From: Plantago major
Lineage: Eukaryota > Streptophyta > Magnoliopsida > Lamiales > Plantaginaceae
Assembly (NCBI GenBank): GCA_026545765.1
Contig: CM048839.1
Span: 66,141,187 to 66,205,186, forward strand
Length of the DNA: 64,000 bases
Direction: 5' to 3'
The first letter of the stretch is position 1. Each line of letters begins with the position of its first letter. A model generated the notes under the pieces. That model was not told the DNA's origin and did not search any database. It saw only the letters and a program-made list of their open reading frames with translations. This document shows positions 21,400 to 35,500 of this stretch, piece by piece. Position numbers and translations under genes: made by a program.

Positions 21400-22618
21400 C
21401 GCTCACACAACACAAGTTTTTTCATATTGTGTTTGTGTTCCCTCACATTCACACTGGAGAAATTTCCATGGAGCTCTGCATTTTCACCTCCTTTTGAGAT
21501 CCTTTTACGCAGATCGATTGAATACAGGTTCGGTTATTTTATCCATTCTCTGCTTCTTCACTTTTTCCACGACGATTTGTTGCTTTTCGACCTCGAAACT
21601 TCAATCTCACGCAATGAAAACGACTGTTGGATATTTACCTTTTACGACTGCTTTTGCTGGATTGGAACTGGATATGATGTGTTCTTATGATTATGTGTGC
21701 ACGAATTGAAACGATTTTTAGGATCAGTGTGAGCAAATTGTAGTTGAGCCGTATTTAGAGGTTTACTGAGTTTTTTTTTTTTTTTTTTAATTTCTTCTGT
21801 TGTAACGATACTAGCGGATTTAGTTTGTTTTGTTTGGAGCTATTGTTTCTGTTGCCATCATCGGTGGTGAAATTCTAGAAATCACGATTTTTTCGAATTA
21901 TCATATGTGGCACACTCAGCTGGGCTGGATGTGGATTTTTATTTTTTAGGAATGCTCTCGTCATTGTTCCTGTTTTTTGTTTATCTCTGCAATTTGAACT
22001 GGCATTGTTTAGAGAATGACGTTCGCTGGAAAATCAGTTACAAACTCGAATCTGAATACTGAGTTTAGTAGAAGAAAATCGAAGCTACTTTCCTTTCTAA
22101 TACTAGAACCCTAACTGTTTTTTTTTATTATCTATAATATATTGATTTTGTATGTATTCCTTAGGTGGTGTAATTGGGGTCCACTACTCATGTTTTCACC
22201 TACCCTTGGAAGTACTATAACTTGGTGTTGAAGTATTGCTGGGGTCCCCATGTTAAGTATGTATGATTTTGTCTAAAGAATAGAATGAATATTGGTTTCT
22301 CTTGAGTCCCAATGTTTAAGCAACTTGTTTACCAACTCCTGATTAACTACCATCGTGCATCATGAGTAATAATAAATGTTATGTTACTTGATTATGTATT
22401 TCTATAATCACCTTTCTCTGTTGCAGATAAACTAAGCATTCAAAGACAGGCATATTTCATTTAACTTAACTCTCTTGCCTTTTTTGGGAGGCAAGAATGG
22501 TCCTGAGTGTTATCTTTTATTGATTTATCTGCACGGTTCTTTTTTTTTTAGTGGGAAACTGAAATATGGGTATATATTTTCTGGTCTAGTGGAGATTATT
22601 TGAGCGGGTGCAATACAG
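21400..22618 (+). other. 5' untranslated region of the kinesin gene, with intron(s)
   Basis: The CT-rich leader probably runs from about 21400 to a donor near 21527 (GAATACAG before GTTCGG). T-rich intron-like DNA follows to acceptors near 22426 (CTCTGTTGCAG) and possibly 22618 (CAATACAG directly before ATG). The exact structure cannot be fixed without transcripts. No competing start codon gives a kinesin frame. Confidence 0.4.
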
Positions 22619-25600
22619 ATGGGGGCAATTGGTGAGGCAGACTTGATGAACTACGACAAAATTCAAGGTGTGGGGAGCGGAGGTGATGAGAAGATTTTGG
22701 TATTGGTGAGATTAAGGCCATTGAGTGAGAAGGAGCTTGCTCGAAATGAAGTTACTGATTGGGAATGCATTAATTCAACTACTGTTTTGTATCGGAACAG
22801 CCTCCAAGAGCGGTCTGGACTTCCCACAACTTACTCTTTTGGTAAGTAATGCAGAAGGCGCCATTTAGACTTATATTTGGTTAGGTTTCTAGTTTAATGT
22901 TATTAGTATGAACATTTTCCACAACAAGAGTGAAATGAGAATACACCATGAATTTTCTTGTATTTTTGGAGTTCTATCACTTGACTCTTATCACAAAGTA
23001 AAAGCTAGCACATTACTAGTTGTCTAATATTACTGCATTCCAAGTGAGCACTCTTTCCTATTACTACAACAATACGAAAGCCTAATCTTCTCCTTTTTTC
23101 TGCTTCTGGCTGTTGTCGATGTTTTTTTTTTGGGTGCAGACAGAGTATTTAGGGGTGACTGTGCAACAAGGGAAGTTTACGAGGAAGGAACAAAGGACAT
23201 TGCTCTATCAGTTGTTGGTGGTATTAACTGTGAGTACGCCGTAAAGAATGTGCTAGTTATTGAATGTGGCTTTCACTGTGGTGATCTTCAATCAATATCA
23301 TTCCACGCTTTAAGCGAATTGTTTTAGCTAATCTCCTAGCCTTTGTATCTTTCCATTTAGCTACTATATTTGCTTATGGTCAAACAAGCAGTGGAAAGAC
23401 GTACACCATGAACGGCATTACTGAATATACTGTAGCTGATATTTATGAATATATACAAAAAGTAAGTTCCAAATCTGGTTTTGCACTTGCGGATATTCAA
23501 CTTCCATGAGCAATTACACTTAGAGATCCCTTGGGGTCAAATTACTTTTTCTGCTTTACGATGAAATTATCTGTCTCTATGTTGCAGCATGAAGAAAGAG
23601 CATTTGTTTTAAAGTTTTCTGCAATGGAGATTTATAATGAAGTTGTGAAAGACCTCCTAAGCACGGATAATACCCAACTGAGGCTACTAGATGATCCTGA
23701 AGTAAGTTGTGCATCTTAATTTCCTAAGACCATGCATCTTGAGAGCTTATTTTCTTTCTTCTTTTACAGAGAGGGACCATTATAGAGAAACTTACAGAAG
23801 AAACTCTGAGGGATTGGAGACACCTGAAGGAGTTACTTGGCCTCTGTGAAGGCACTTCTCTGACTAGTTTGTTTTTTCTTGAATTAGATTTTGGTGTATA
23901 TCAGTAGCATCATGATCTTACTTTTCTTTTTCATTTTTATTTACATAGCTCAAAGAAAAGTTGGGGAGACCTTGTTGAATGAAACAAGCTCTAGATCTCA
24001 TCAAATACTTCGTCTGGTTCGTCCTCGTTTCTCTTATACACACACTTTTCAGTTATCATTATAAGCTATCCTTTTCCCTCAACAGTATTTGGAAGATTAT
24101 TGTTGGCTCAGAGCTTTCTCTTTGTTATATGATTTCTCAGACAATTGAAAGTTCAGCACGTGAGTTTTTGGGAAAAGGCAATTCGACTACTCTTTCGGCT
24201 AGTGTGGTAAAGGAGAATAAGTTTGGTCATTTTATAGGAATAGATACAACTAATTCAATGGCGTAAATATTTATTAATGGCCAGTTGCTCACATGGTATT
24301 TATGAATCTTCATTGTAGAATTTTGTTGACCTAGCTGGAAGTGAACGGGCATCTCAAGCATTGTCAGCTGGGCAAAGACTGAAAGAAGGCTGCCATATAA
24401 ATCGTAGTTTGCTTACTCTGGGGACCGTCATTCGCAAACTAAGGTTAATTGATCTAATATTGTTTATTTTGTTTTTATACTACTCTTTCCATTCCTTCGA
24501 ATTCTTATCATTTGGTTTTTAACGTTGTGTTAGGAGAATGTGTTGAATATATAAATGTTTATTAGAGTAGTGATAGGTCCAAATATAAATTAATGCTGAA
24601 ATTTGAGAAATTAGGGTAAGTATAGTTATTTTTATTAGATGCGAAGTAGCCCTAGAAACAAAAAAACATTTATACAAAATTACAAAAATAGCTTTGTTAG
24701 GAAAGGAACCAAATGACCGGACTAAAGAGGAACATGGTAAGAACTTAAGGGACACAAGGAGTAATTGATAGCTGGCGAATGGTTTTAGCTGTCAGATAAT
24801 CAAGTGTGGTCGTTTATGAAATTCCATTGGGCTTTGTGATGTTCTTTCTTCTCTCTTAGATACTGTGTATAGTTTATACTATATACTAGAGATTCCGCTT
24901 ACATGGGACTTGACTATGTTGAGAACATCTTCCTAATAATGTTGTAGAGGGTTTTTCTCCCAATCCCTCGTTCCTTCCCCTGCCCTCCCACTTTCTCCTC
25001 ATTTATATATCTGCCTTCACAGTTCAGACACTTGGAAGCATGCATGTTATTATTTTGCCAACTTCTTGCATGTATATAAACACCCTTTGTGTTTCTAACC
25101 TACTAAACCAAGAGTTGTTTTATACTTATATACACACTAATGTTGATTCAAGCAATATATTTGGTTGCAGCAAAGGGCGACATGGGCATGTTAACTATAG
25201 AGACTCAAAACTAACCCGTATACTGCAGCCTGCCTTGGGGGGTAATGCAAGAACCGCAATCATCTGCACCTTGAGTCCTGCCAGAGCCCATGTTGAACAA
25301 TCCAGAAATACACTTTTATTTGCCAGCTGCGCGAAGGAAGTTTCAACAAATGCACAGGTCAATGTTGTGTTATCTGATAAAGCATTGGTGAAACAGCTGC
25401 AGAAAGAGGTAGCGAGATTGGAGAGTGAGTTGAGAACTCCAGGATCAATCTGTGATCATTTTCCATTGCTAAGAAAGAAAGACTTGCATATTGAAAAGGT
25501 ATTACTCCTTTTGTGCATTGTTAATTCTTACATGTTTATGAGGTTTATTTATCACTCTATGTTTTAACTTGATCAGAAAAGAAAGTTGGAGAATAAAAAT

Positions 25601-28600
25601 AAATTATTCTTTATATTAATTGTAAGAATTTCTGTGTTTACAATACATATCTATATGGTGTGTGTGTGTAGTGATATAGAAAGAGGGCATCCAAGGAAAG
25701 AAGTAATTATAGGGCAATATTCTAAGTTTCTGACAGTTAGCTGATCAATTATTAGCTGTTGCTAATTGAGTTTTCCTTATTAAACACTAATCTCCGATTC
25801 TTATAATATCTTACATGATTTCTGGTATCATAAATGTTATATTGATTTATTTGAATTTCCGGTTTTGAAAAGCGACATCTGGAAAAAGATTGGCTCTGCT
25901 TATGAATTTATTTGTTTCTCTTGTCTGATGCTTTGATGTACTTTTCTCTGGATTGTGAACAGTTTCATGTGTGTCACAGCCACTTGTCTCTCTGAGAAAT
26001 TGAGAAAACACCCATCCACAACTGTTATTCTCCCTACTGATTGAATATTGAGACTCTTATCATTACCTTCCTAAGATTAAAATGTAAGAAACATGGCCAT
26101 TAATTACATTAATCAGGGTGGTAAAAGGTAATCTTCATCAAAATTACTTATGCCCAAGGATCTCGTACGTGTAATAGCTTTTCTATACTAGATTAATGCT
26201 AAATGCTTTTCGAACACATTCTGCGATAAGATAAATCATAAGCTGCAGGAATTCATAAGCAAGTGGTGTTGACATTAAGATTAGAACATATTGCCTGCAT
26301 GCTATAGATCCAGTTGGCTGCATGCTACAGATCCAGTTGAGCTGCAGTAAACTTGTTTATTTTAATGAGCAAATCGTGTGAGCTACTTAACATATTGGGC
26401 TGACTATATGCAGTTGGAGAAAGAAATTAGGGAGTTGAAAAGGCAAAGAGAAAATGACCAGTCTCGAATTCAAAATTTGCTACAAGATATTAAACACAAG
26501 CAGAATTCACGAAAGATTCATGCTATACAGCCAGTTAATGGAGACTTCAGGAATAACAGAAGATCAGACTTGCTTGTAGAAAACAGTTACTGTTCATCAG
26601 ATGAACTTTCCGATCCTAGCCAAGGAATAAAAGATCTCCCTTTCGAAAATGGTATAGATTGTGATGATGACATCTGCAGAGAAGTTAGGTGTGTTGAGAT
26701 ACATGAATCTGGTCAGACGGAAGCATGCCAATCATATGGCCTCTCAAGCAGTGATACAGATGAATTAATGCCGCCGTTATTGGAGACTCAAAATGCTCTA
26801 GTGGGCCAAGATATACTGATTAGACGACCTAGGCAAGTTAATGTACCTGAACCTATTCATTCTAATGCAACACTGGAGCAGAATATCCAAAATATGCAGA
26901 AGTCAATTGATTCTTTGGTCAGATGTCACCCTGATGCATCATCTCCCGGTGCCTCATCATCTACTGTAGGAGGTTCTGGAAGCTTGAAATTTACAAGAAG
27001 CCAAAGTTGCAGGGAGAATTTAACGAGTGGCTCACATGACTTTGAGATGGCTGTACAAAGCGAAACTACCCCACCTTCTGTGTTGGACAAAAACTTCACT
27101 GGAAGGCCCGCCATTGGTTTCCTCAGGAAGCAGTGGAAATTTCCTCCTGTGATATATGGTGCGGATAGTGCAAGGCTATGCAGAAATGATTCTCAATCCT
27201 CCAACTGTAGTAGCTTCGTAGATGAGATGAAAGATCAGAATGGTCCCAATGGGGATGAGGATATTCCAACTCTTGGTTCATTTGTTGCTGGACTCCGAGA
27301 GATGGCCAAACTTCAATATGAAAGTCGAACAAGCGATCAGGTAATCTCACCTAGATTTAATAACTGACATATATTAGGTTCAAGTTCTATATTCTGGATG
27401 GTTGAATATGAGAATTTTTTCAAGCTCTTTTAGGAACATTTTGAAATCTGCCAGTCTGGATCCGTGATCTGAGTCTTAGGAAATCTGCTGAAACTGTTGT
27501 ATTTGACTGGTAATTCCTAAACATATGATGTCCTAATGGTTTGAACACTGTGTCCTGTTCTTAGGTTGGAGAGAATGGAAAGTTAGATGGAAGAGATCTT
27601 GCATTTGAATCCATGCAGGATTGGCCACTGAAGTTTGAGAAGCTGCAGAAATCAATAATTGAACTCTGGGAAAGTTGCAATGTTTCATTGGTCCACCGGA
27701 CATATTTTGTCCTCCTCATTAAAGATGACCTCGCAGATTCAATATACATGGAGGTGGAGCACCGAAGACTGGCATTCCTTAAAGAGACATTTGCCAGGGG
27801 GAATTCAGCAGCACAAAATGGCCGTACTCTCACATTGTCATCGAGGTACTAACTGATCTCAGTACTTTTTTCATTGTTCGTATTTGAAAATTCATTTGCT
27901 TTGGTAAATAAACGGAAAGGGAGCATATTGGAACAACTTATGAACTCCTTTGTTTGCACATGCCATTAAATACACTTTCAAATCTCGTTTCCTCGCTTTG
28001 TCACTTCCTATTTGGAGCTTTATGTGAAAGCTGCACAATAGTTTAAGTGCCTTAGGAAAACAAATGTTGAGCATGGACTAAAAGATGAATTTCTTAGCAA
28101 GGTTTGCCTCCCGATGAGTTCCAAATCACTTGCTCCTACCTCCCTGAAAGCCATTGCATATATGTTGCACAGGGAGACATTCATGGATTTTCAAATTTGA
28201 ATGGAACCAAGTGCTCTATTTACAAGCTCATCTAGATAATAGATTTGTAGTTTGAAGTTTAGACAAGCTCTGAACTCTTAAGTGCTTTATGTGGTTTACA
28301 GCAAGAGGGCTCTTCGTCGTGAGCGGGAGATGCTGATCCGACTCATGTATAAAAGATACACAGAAGAAGAAAGGAACCAACTGTATGATGAGTGGGATAT
28401 CAATGTGAGCTCGAAAAAAAGGAGGTTACAGCTGGTCCACATGTTATGGTCCAACTCTGAAAACATGGGTCACATTAAGAAGAGTGCAGAAGTTGTTGCG
28501 AAACTTATCGGGTTCTCAGAACAAGACCTGGCTCTCAAGGAAATGTTTGGCCTTAGCTTCACACCTCCGCGAATGAGCCGCAGATCTTTTGGCTGGAAAA

Positions 28601-28623
28601 ATAGCATGTCAAGACTTTCGTGA
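22619..28623 (+). CDS. KIN-7: Kinesin-like protein, KIN-7 subfamily (DUF3490-containing), 12 coding exons
   Basis: Exons: 22619-22841, 23140-23229, 23361-23461, 23588-23701, 23770-23851, 23949-24016, 24141-24206, 24319-24443, 25171-25498, 26414-27340, 27565-27845, 28302-28623. They join in frame to 2727 bp, 908 residues. The N-terminal motor (about 23-350) has the P-loop GQTSSGKT (111-118), switch I NETSSRSH (214-221) and switch II DLAGSE (252-257). A neck and coiled coil follow, then a polar middle part, and a C-terminal DUF3490 domain (about 725-880). This architecture is that of plant KIN-7 proteins. The start MGAI and neighbouring motor text resemble Arabidopsis At2g21300-type members rather than the NACK cytokinesis kinesins, so phragmoplast or spindle work is likely but unproven. 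KIN-7 motors move toward microtubule plus ends. No lesion was found and all splice sites are good; one intron is GC-AG. An MSA-like site upstream fits mitotic expression. Confidence 0.93.
23852..23948 (+). other. GC-AG intron in the kinesin motor
   Basis: Exon 5 must end at 23851 to keep the frame into the block that starts after TACATAG at 23949 (the Glu-Ala-Gln-Arg junction usual in KIN-7). The donor is then AAG/GCACTT, a GC-AG intron. The other ten coding introns begin with GT. Confidence 0.7.
24483..24761 (+). mobile_element. Stowaway-like MITE in kinesin intron 8
   Basis: 279 bp with inverted ends CTCTTTCCATTCCTTCGAAT and its partner ending GGGACACAAGGAG, flanked by TA on both sides (24481-24482, 24762-24763). 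The TA duplication and CTC(C/T)-rich ends are those of Tc1/mariner-type Stowaway MITEs. It lies wholly within the intron. Confidence 0.6.
26298..26340 (+). repeat. Short tandem duplication in kinesin intron 9
   Basis: GCATGCTATAGATCCAGTTG is repeated with one change after a short spacer. It lies in the intron about 75 bp before the exon 10 acceptor. Confidence 0.6.
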
Positions 28624-30146
28624 TGTATCTAATATCTAAACTTGTAGAGATGGGGTTGGGATAGATATAGCCTGAGATGCGTTGAAATTTGGTGCCTGTG
28701 ACAATATCTGACCAATTTATTGTTAAAGCTTTGTTTCTTGTATGCGTGCTCCTAGTTAGAGCTATATCTTTACTGTGAATGTGATACGGTATGTGTTTGT
28801 TATAAGGATATATGCCTTGATGGAATTAGAGTATTTGGCAAATAGAATGTGCTGTGTCACGCTAGCCAAGCTGCCGTTCCCACACAAAGATGACCTTGGA
28901 TTAACTTTCGCTTCCCAGGCAAAATGAACCCTGTAAAGTTTTCTTAATAACTACCATCAAAATTTTATTTTTATGTAGCCTGGGCTCTGGAGCTGGTGGA
29001 GTCCAGACAACGCGGGATTGCTGCTGAAGGGCTAGAGAGACTCCGTGTGGAGTTGTACTCTCCCGATTGAGCTGATCTTTTAGGGTCCCTAATAGACTCA
29101 TAGCCAGCCCTCGCCTCCCAGACACCGTTCGCCCACAAGACTCTTGGTTTCCTAGGCTATTTTTTTCTCCCAAATTATTGATTTGGAAGGCTTTCCCTTT
29201 TCGGATCGGTGTTTATAGAATTTCTTCCCACCTTGGTATCTTGGAGACTATGCTTACTAAAATATAATGAAAATAAACAAATATTACCATTTTTACTCGA
29301 AAAATAATATTTTTTTTTGTATCATAAGAAAGAAAAATAAAATTTCACGCTAAAATGGGTAGGGCGTAATGCCAAACTATCGTAAAAGGTACACTAATTT
29401 TTATTCTTTTTTAAGGAGGAAGGGTAGGGAAAGTGCCCTACCCAGCTACAACATACCTCCACCCCTGTCTCTAGTGGTGACTCTAGAGATGCTTGTTCAC
29501 CACACAATGTCATGCTTGGTTGGTGACTCTAAATTGAGAAATTTCGAGTCATCGAGTTGATTTTTTTTGGTGATTGTAAAAGATTAATATAATATTTTAT
29601 TCAATTTTTTTTAGAAAAATGAAAATTAAATTTTTTTAATATTTAATTTTTCAAAATCATTTTTAATTGTAGTATAATGAAAAATGTATGTAATTATTAT
29701 AAATGTAATGTCAATAATAACAAACAAACACATCGATTAACTCGGATTGAAAAACAATGTTAAATTAACAACTTATGACATTAGAACAAGGGAGAATTAC
29801 AAATTGATACCATCCCCAAATCTGTACTACCCATTAGTCATACATACTTTTTTGGGTGGCTCGTTTCCCAGTGCAGGGCTGGCTTTTTTTTTTTTGACGG
29901 GTTAGTAGTTAGTACTAGTATAGAGTAATTTCAGGAGACCATGAAAACAGGGAGACACTTAGATAGTGGTATCAAGGATTACACTGTACACATTTGATGC
30001 TTTGAAGAAACAACAGCTTTGCTTAAATTTTCTGTAATCTGTATCATGAACAAAAGAATACTTGTATGTATCATTCAGTATGCTGGATCATGGTTCATGG
30101 ACTCTACCCCGACGCTGGTAAGTTTCTATCCTTCTGAAAGGATCAT
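28624..30146. other. Region between the convergent kinesin and FLAP1 genes
   Basis: This holds the 3' untranslated ends of both genes; no clear AATAAA signal was found. A less AT-rich patch at 28880-29230 carries a 90-codon minus-strand frame (28901-29173) with no domain I recognise. Its different base composition suggests inserted, possibly organellar, DNA, but I cannot confirm that. The part from 29270 to 29800 is very AT-rich with nothing identifiable. Confidence 0.4.
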
Positions 30147-32446
30147 TCAAAGCGGGCGCAGCAAGGGGTAATCTTCCAACAATTCTCGTTCTGACAACGT
30201 GTCGCCTTCATCCTGAGGTGTCCACAACACCTCGACTGCCTGCTCGAACATAAGTTCCAGAATCATATATCTTTGGAAGAGAAGAAACTAGGAAGCAGTA
30301 AGAGTTTACGACATTAATTCGAACATGCACATGATTCTGATTATATAAAAGTGCTCTAAGTAAAAAATAATTCACTCAGAAAGCTTTTTCCAAGCTTGTT
30401 AGCTTATTTTAAGCAGGTTATAAGCGGAAAGTGTTTTCTAAACAGTAATTTTCTACTTAAACACTTCCAAACACCTACTCCCTCCGTAGTCCGGTCCATT
30501 CAAAGCTTACTAAGTCCTTGTCTTCAATTAAGAAATGTTAATAAAAAAATAATTTGTAAGAGGTATTATATTGGTAAAGTTGTAAGTGGGTGATAAAGTA
30601 AGAGATAAATTGAATAAAGTGATGTTAAAGTAGGAAAAAATAAATAATAAATAATTAGTTAGTAAGTAAGTCCCGTGAGAGACGGTTTCTAGATAAATTA
30701 TCTAGAGACGAAACCTATATTATCAAGAAAATCATTGATGTTATTAATCAAAACACCTATGTTCTCAACATTGTTATTTTATCATATTACAACAAGATTT
30801 ATTTCGTTAACATAGACGTTTTAATTAATAACATGAATAATTTTATTGATAAAATAGATCGTATCTCGATAAGTTATCTAGAAACCGCCTCTCATGAGAC
30901 TTTGTGTTAGTTGAGTGGTTAAAAGCTTTGGGTTAGAAAGTTTCCAATAGAAACTCAAAAAATAAAAATTAGGAAGTTATTAATGCTACTTTATCCGTCC
31001 CAAATTCAACTTCCTGCATTCTATTTTCGGGCGTCCCAATTTCAGCATCCCATCCCATTAATGGAAAATTTATCTCCTATTTTATTCACTATATCACATA
31101 CTTTATTCAATCTATCTCCTACGTTATTCAATATATTTCCTATTTTATTATATTCTTTCCTACTTTACTCACTTTACACTTAGAACTTGTTATAGAAGAT
31201 ATGAATTCATAGGAAGTGAGTTAAATTATTTGTTAGGTATAGCCTCTATATATACAAATCTTATAGTTAGTATCCTACGGTAAAAGTTTTCAATATATAA
31301 CTAAAGAAGTCAGAATTCTATAATTAATCAACTTCCATAATACTTGTGTCCGGACCTGCGGTAATTGAATCCGGGACGTAGGGAGTATTACTTACCAGAG
31401 TCCTACTTGAAGGAATGGATGCCAGCTTCTGCAAGGCTTCCTTCAAATCTTTACTGTTATTAATGGAAGGCAGTTTTTGTACCCCGACAGCAGCGACCAA
31501 GACCGTGACCTGAAATTTGATAATTTTAGCAAATAAACATTATAGTAAGTGTAATATGTAAAAGTGCAAAAGCACAATTTGAGCTGCTCATCATTCCATA
31601 TTTATGAGCTAAAATTTACGACTGAGAATAGATCAGACACTGTAATCTTGGGAATTCATCACCTATAGTTTTTAGTCTACAATATACTAATCGGATCACT
31701 TAAGACAGGCAGCAGCGAAAGGTAATAAAGGAAAATCTTTCGGAGTCGCAATTCAAAAGAGATTGGTGCAACTAACTTTGATAAAATAGAGTTCTTATAT
31801 TGGCTTTACCAGATCGAGAACAACCAAGTAATTGGAAGTGTGAATTTCATCCACTACCCCCTATTAAATATTCTAATTACACTTGGGTACAAGTTAGTTC
31901 AACAATAACATATAGGTCCATTTTATCATTTTTTCGTCGAATTCTATATTTCACAAATTTTCGTTCATACTCGAGTGAATTGAATGCCTACTCTCATACT
32001 CTCTATATACTCTGCTCTTCGTACTGGATACTCTCTAAATGGCCAAACATATCTAACCTTTATTTATTTTATATTATTTATTTTATAGAATAATTGGGCT
32101 TTGCTAAAACTTTATTGAAGTCAGCATAATAAATGAAAAGGAATCAAATACGTCGAAAAAAAAGCTGTGGATGAAACAAAAAAAAAAAAAGTTTTTAAGC
32201 TGGACTTTGGAAGATAGAAGATATTGGAAGTCCAAACATAGCCTTATTTTTTCAATTTGAAAAAATATCCCTTATTTCTTTCTAATTAAACTTAAGTCCT
32301 TTATCTTTCAATATTTTTTGTTGAATACCTAATTTATTGTTTAATAACATGAATTAAATTTTCTAAATAATTTATGGACTTAATTGCAAAATCAGAAACA
32401 AATTGAGGGCCAAATTGAACGTAACTGGAAGTTTATTAGAAACAAA

Positions 32447-32516
<70 letters not shown>

Positions 32517-35500
32517 GCTCCACCGGAGCAACTCTGGTGGTCGGAGCTATAACAGATCGGCAGCTCCGATCTGGAGCTATTTCAACAGCTCTGACCGAGA
32601 GCAGTTTACACAGCTCTAGTCGGAGCTATAACAGCTCCAGATCGGACCTTAACAGCTCCGATGGCAGATCCCACCGGAGCTGCTCCGGTGAGCTTTTGCT
32701 TTCCGTTTTTCTTTTTCTTTAAAATAACTTTTTATTTTAAATATTTCGTTTATTAGTTTGTTGACTATTATAAGTTGTAAATTAATTTGATTTTGAAGAA
32801 AATATATAATTTGTTATAAGTTAGGTCAAATTTGCAATTTCCAGTAACTTGTGAAGGGTTCTGTTTGGCTAAATTTAAATTCGTTTGACTTTTGGACTTA
32901 CGTGTAATAGAAATACTCTAATTGTTATTTGGTCGTTATTGTTGAACTAAGTGGTACATGGATGAGAATATGCTATCTAACAGGGGTATTGTATTGTATG
33001 TAATTATCCCTAATTGGAAATATCTCAAGAGCTCGAACACTAATTGGGAGCAAAGACATTACATGACGATAACTGTTTACTGTTTAGTGAAGCATTGAAT
33101 AAACTATAACCTTTGACCTACATATATGTTCTAACAAAACCACCCTACATTGGGAAATCGAATTCAACTGGGAAACTGTAATATAATAACTATATTAATA
33201 CATCTCATACTATTAATATTCCTACTTCCATTTTTTGAACTTCTAGATTAACTTGACAAACTTATATCCAAAAGAATGATTTCATCATTAATGACTAGTT
33301 CCCACAACTTGCATCATAAACAAAAGATTACATCTACAGTGATAGCATATATCTAGCCTACTATTATGGTGTTCAAGAACTTACTCATGTTATATTTGCA
33401 AGAACCAAAATTTGAGAAGGCTCACCACAATATACTCGTTACTAAACCCACTTGTTCTCAGTCCCGATACGCTTTGTTTCTTAATGTTGTTCATGTTGAC
33501 AAGAGTCTCCTCATCAAACTTTCCACGTTCTTCAATAGAGAGTTGATTAAATCTCTTCTCGCCTTCATCCACACTCTTTCTCACATCCACCTGCATTTAG
33601 ATGATCAACTGACAAATCAGACTGCAAGATACCTTATGAGACAACTCAGATGAACTTCGGAATCATTCTGCATAAGTTCTCAAGAGCTACTTATGCATGG
33701 GCCCAAAAAGAGCAAAACTCAACAAGACTGATTTCTTAAGCATCAATTGGTTTGAATAGCTTCGAACTCAATTATACCCCTGCAGGGTACTCCATAAAAG
33801 GGTGATTATTTTCTTAAGAGCGTCCGGTTCTTTAGGGTTGCAGGGATAGGAGGACTATTTGTATGCTGCTTTCCTATGTTACCTGGACTCGGCACCAAAG
33901 GTGTGGCACGGCTATTTCAAGAAAAAAAAAATCACTTTTGGCCTAAAATGAAGTGTCATATACCCATTCCCATGTCCAGCTGTTGAGTGTCTGACACGGG
34001 GTGTGTATCCGGGTGTCGGACACAGCTAATTAAAGGGGATAAAACACTCACTTTTGGCCTAAAATGAAGTGTCACATACCCATACCCAGGTCCAACCGTC
34101 GAGTGTCCGACACGGGTATGCAAGTGGAAACTGGAAACTGAAGAAGAGAAGGGTTTACAAATCGTCTTTGGACTCTCTAGCATTAGCTTCTATGATTAGT
34201 TTTGCCTTAGATGGTTAGGTTCTATTACTGTCTCCCTTCACTGTCGACATCTATGGCATTTAGTCTATAGGGCGGCATTAGAATAATCAAATCCTAATTA
34301 ACAATCAATAACATGCATGTATCCATCTTACAGGTAACTCCTGAAAATTCCTTCTGCAAATAAGAGTAGCCAAACCACCATATATATGTTCAATGTCCAT
34401 GACATTTTATACATTCTTTATTCCAAATTGAGATCTTAGTCAATTAATTGCACTCTTAGTTTAATAAAACAATCTCCAAAGCTCTTTTTTTACCACTTTC
34501 CTAGGGTTGCAAGTAATTAATACTCTCTCAGTTTTGATATACGACGTTTTGCATTTAGCCCATGAATTATTTACTCCTACCCATATTTAACTATTCAAAT
34601 TGTTGACTTTATGGTCTGTCGAAGCATTTTATTGGCTCCAATCTCTTAATTACCTTTAATAATATAAATAAGGATATTTTTACAATATCTATGAGTTGGA
34701 TAAGGTGTATTAAAATGTGTGAAAAACCCAAAACATCTTATAGAGAAATAGGAGGGAGTAGAATAAACCACACCCACGAGTTCCTCAGGGATCAACCACA
34801 ATTTTAGCTTTCAGGATTATTATGTATAAGTCAGTACCAAAAAGATGGGATTAGAATTTGGATATTGGACCCGATATGGTAATCCTTCATTGTGAGTATA
34901 GTATCTAAATCGAATATATTTACAGAATTACATAAGAAACTAAGAAAGCCAGCAGATTTAGCTTTTTCTATGTAGTCAAGTTTAGGTATATATGCATTTA
35001 ACCACTTAACTAGATTATATACAAACAGACTTTACATGACTTGTCAAAGATGAAATATCATGCACCTCCTCCGAATGCCACATCCATTGCTGCACCTTTA
35101 CTCACTCAGTAAGTAAATATGCAGTGTAACAATGCACACACAAAATCACACATTTGCCTCCCAAATACAAACATTCTGCCTCAAGAACCGACACTTTGAA
35201 TGCAGAATGTTGAAAAGTTATACTCCCTCAAGTCATCCCAGTACAGTTTGCCCAGTTACAATTTGCAATTCACAACAATTTTAAGGAAGTATATAAATGA
35301 AAAATGCATAAATGAATAAACATTGGTGATAATTAGTTTATGAGAATAATGACACAGTAGAGGCATTGAAAAAGTAGGCTGGTCAGAAACAAGCTATTTT
35401 AGGTATGTAAGTAATTATTCGGACTACTAGCGAACTTCTGTGGGACAGAGGGAAGACATTTTTCTCATGTAGCTGTTTTATAACACATGCACCCCACCCA

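Noticed and set aside
22619-28623. Assigning the kinesin to the NACK1/HINKEL cytokinesis group
   Set aside because: The N-terminus (MGAI... directly before the motor) and motor text fit the At2g21300-type KIN-7 members better than the longer N-terminal extension of NACK proteins.
28901-29173. 90-codon minus-strand frame between the two host genes
   Set aside because: No domain, promoter or splice context recognised; base composition differs from its surroundings, so it may be inserted organellar or repeat DNA, but I cannot support either.
32384-32722. 112-codon frame with an Ile-Tyr run
   Set aside because: It reads through the (TA)n tract and the foldback element in an intron of FLAP1 on the other strand.
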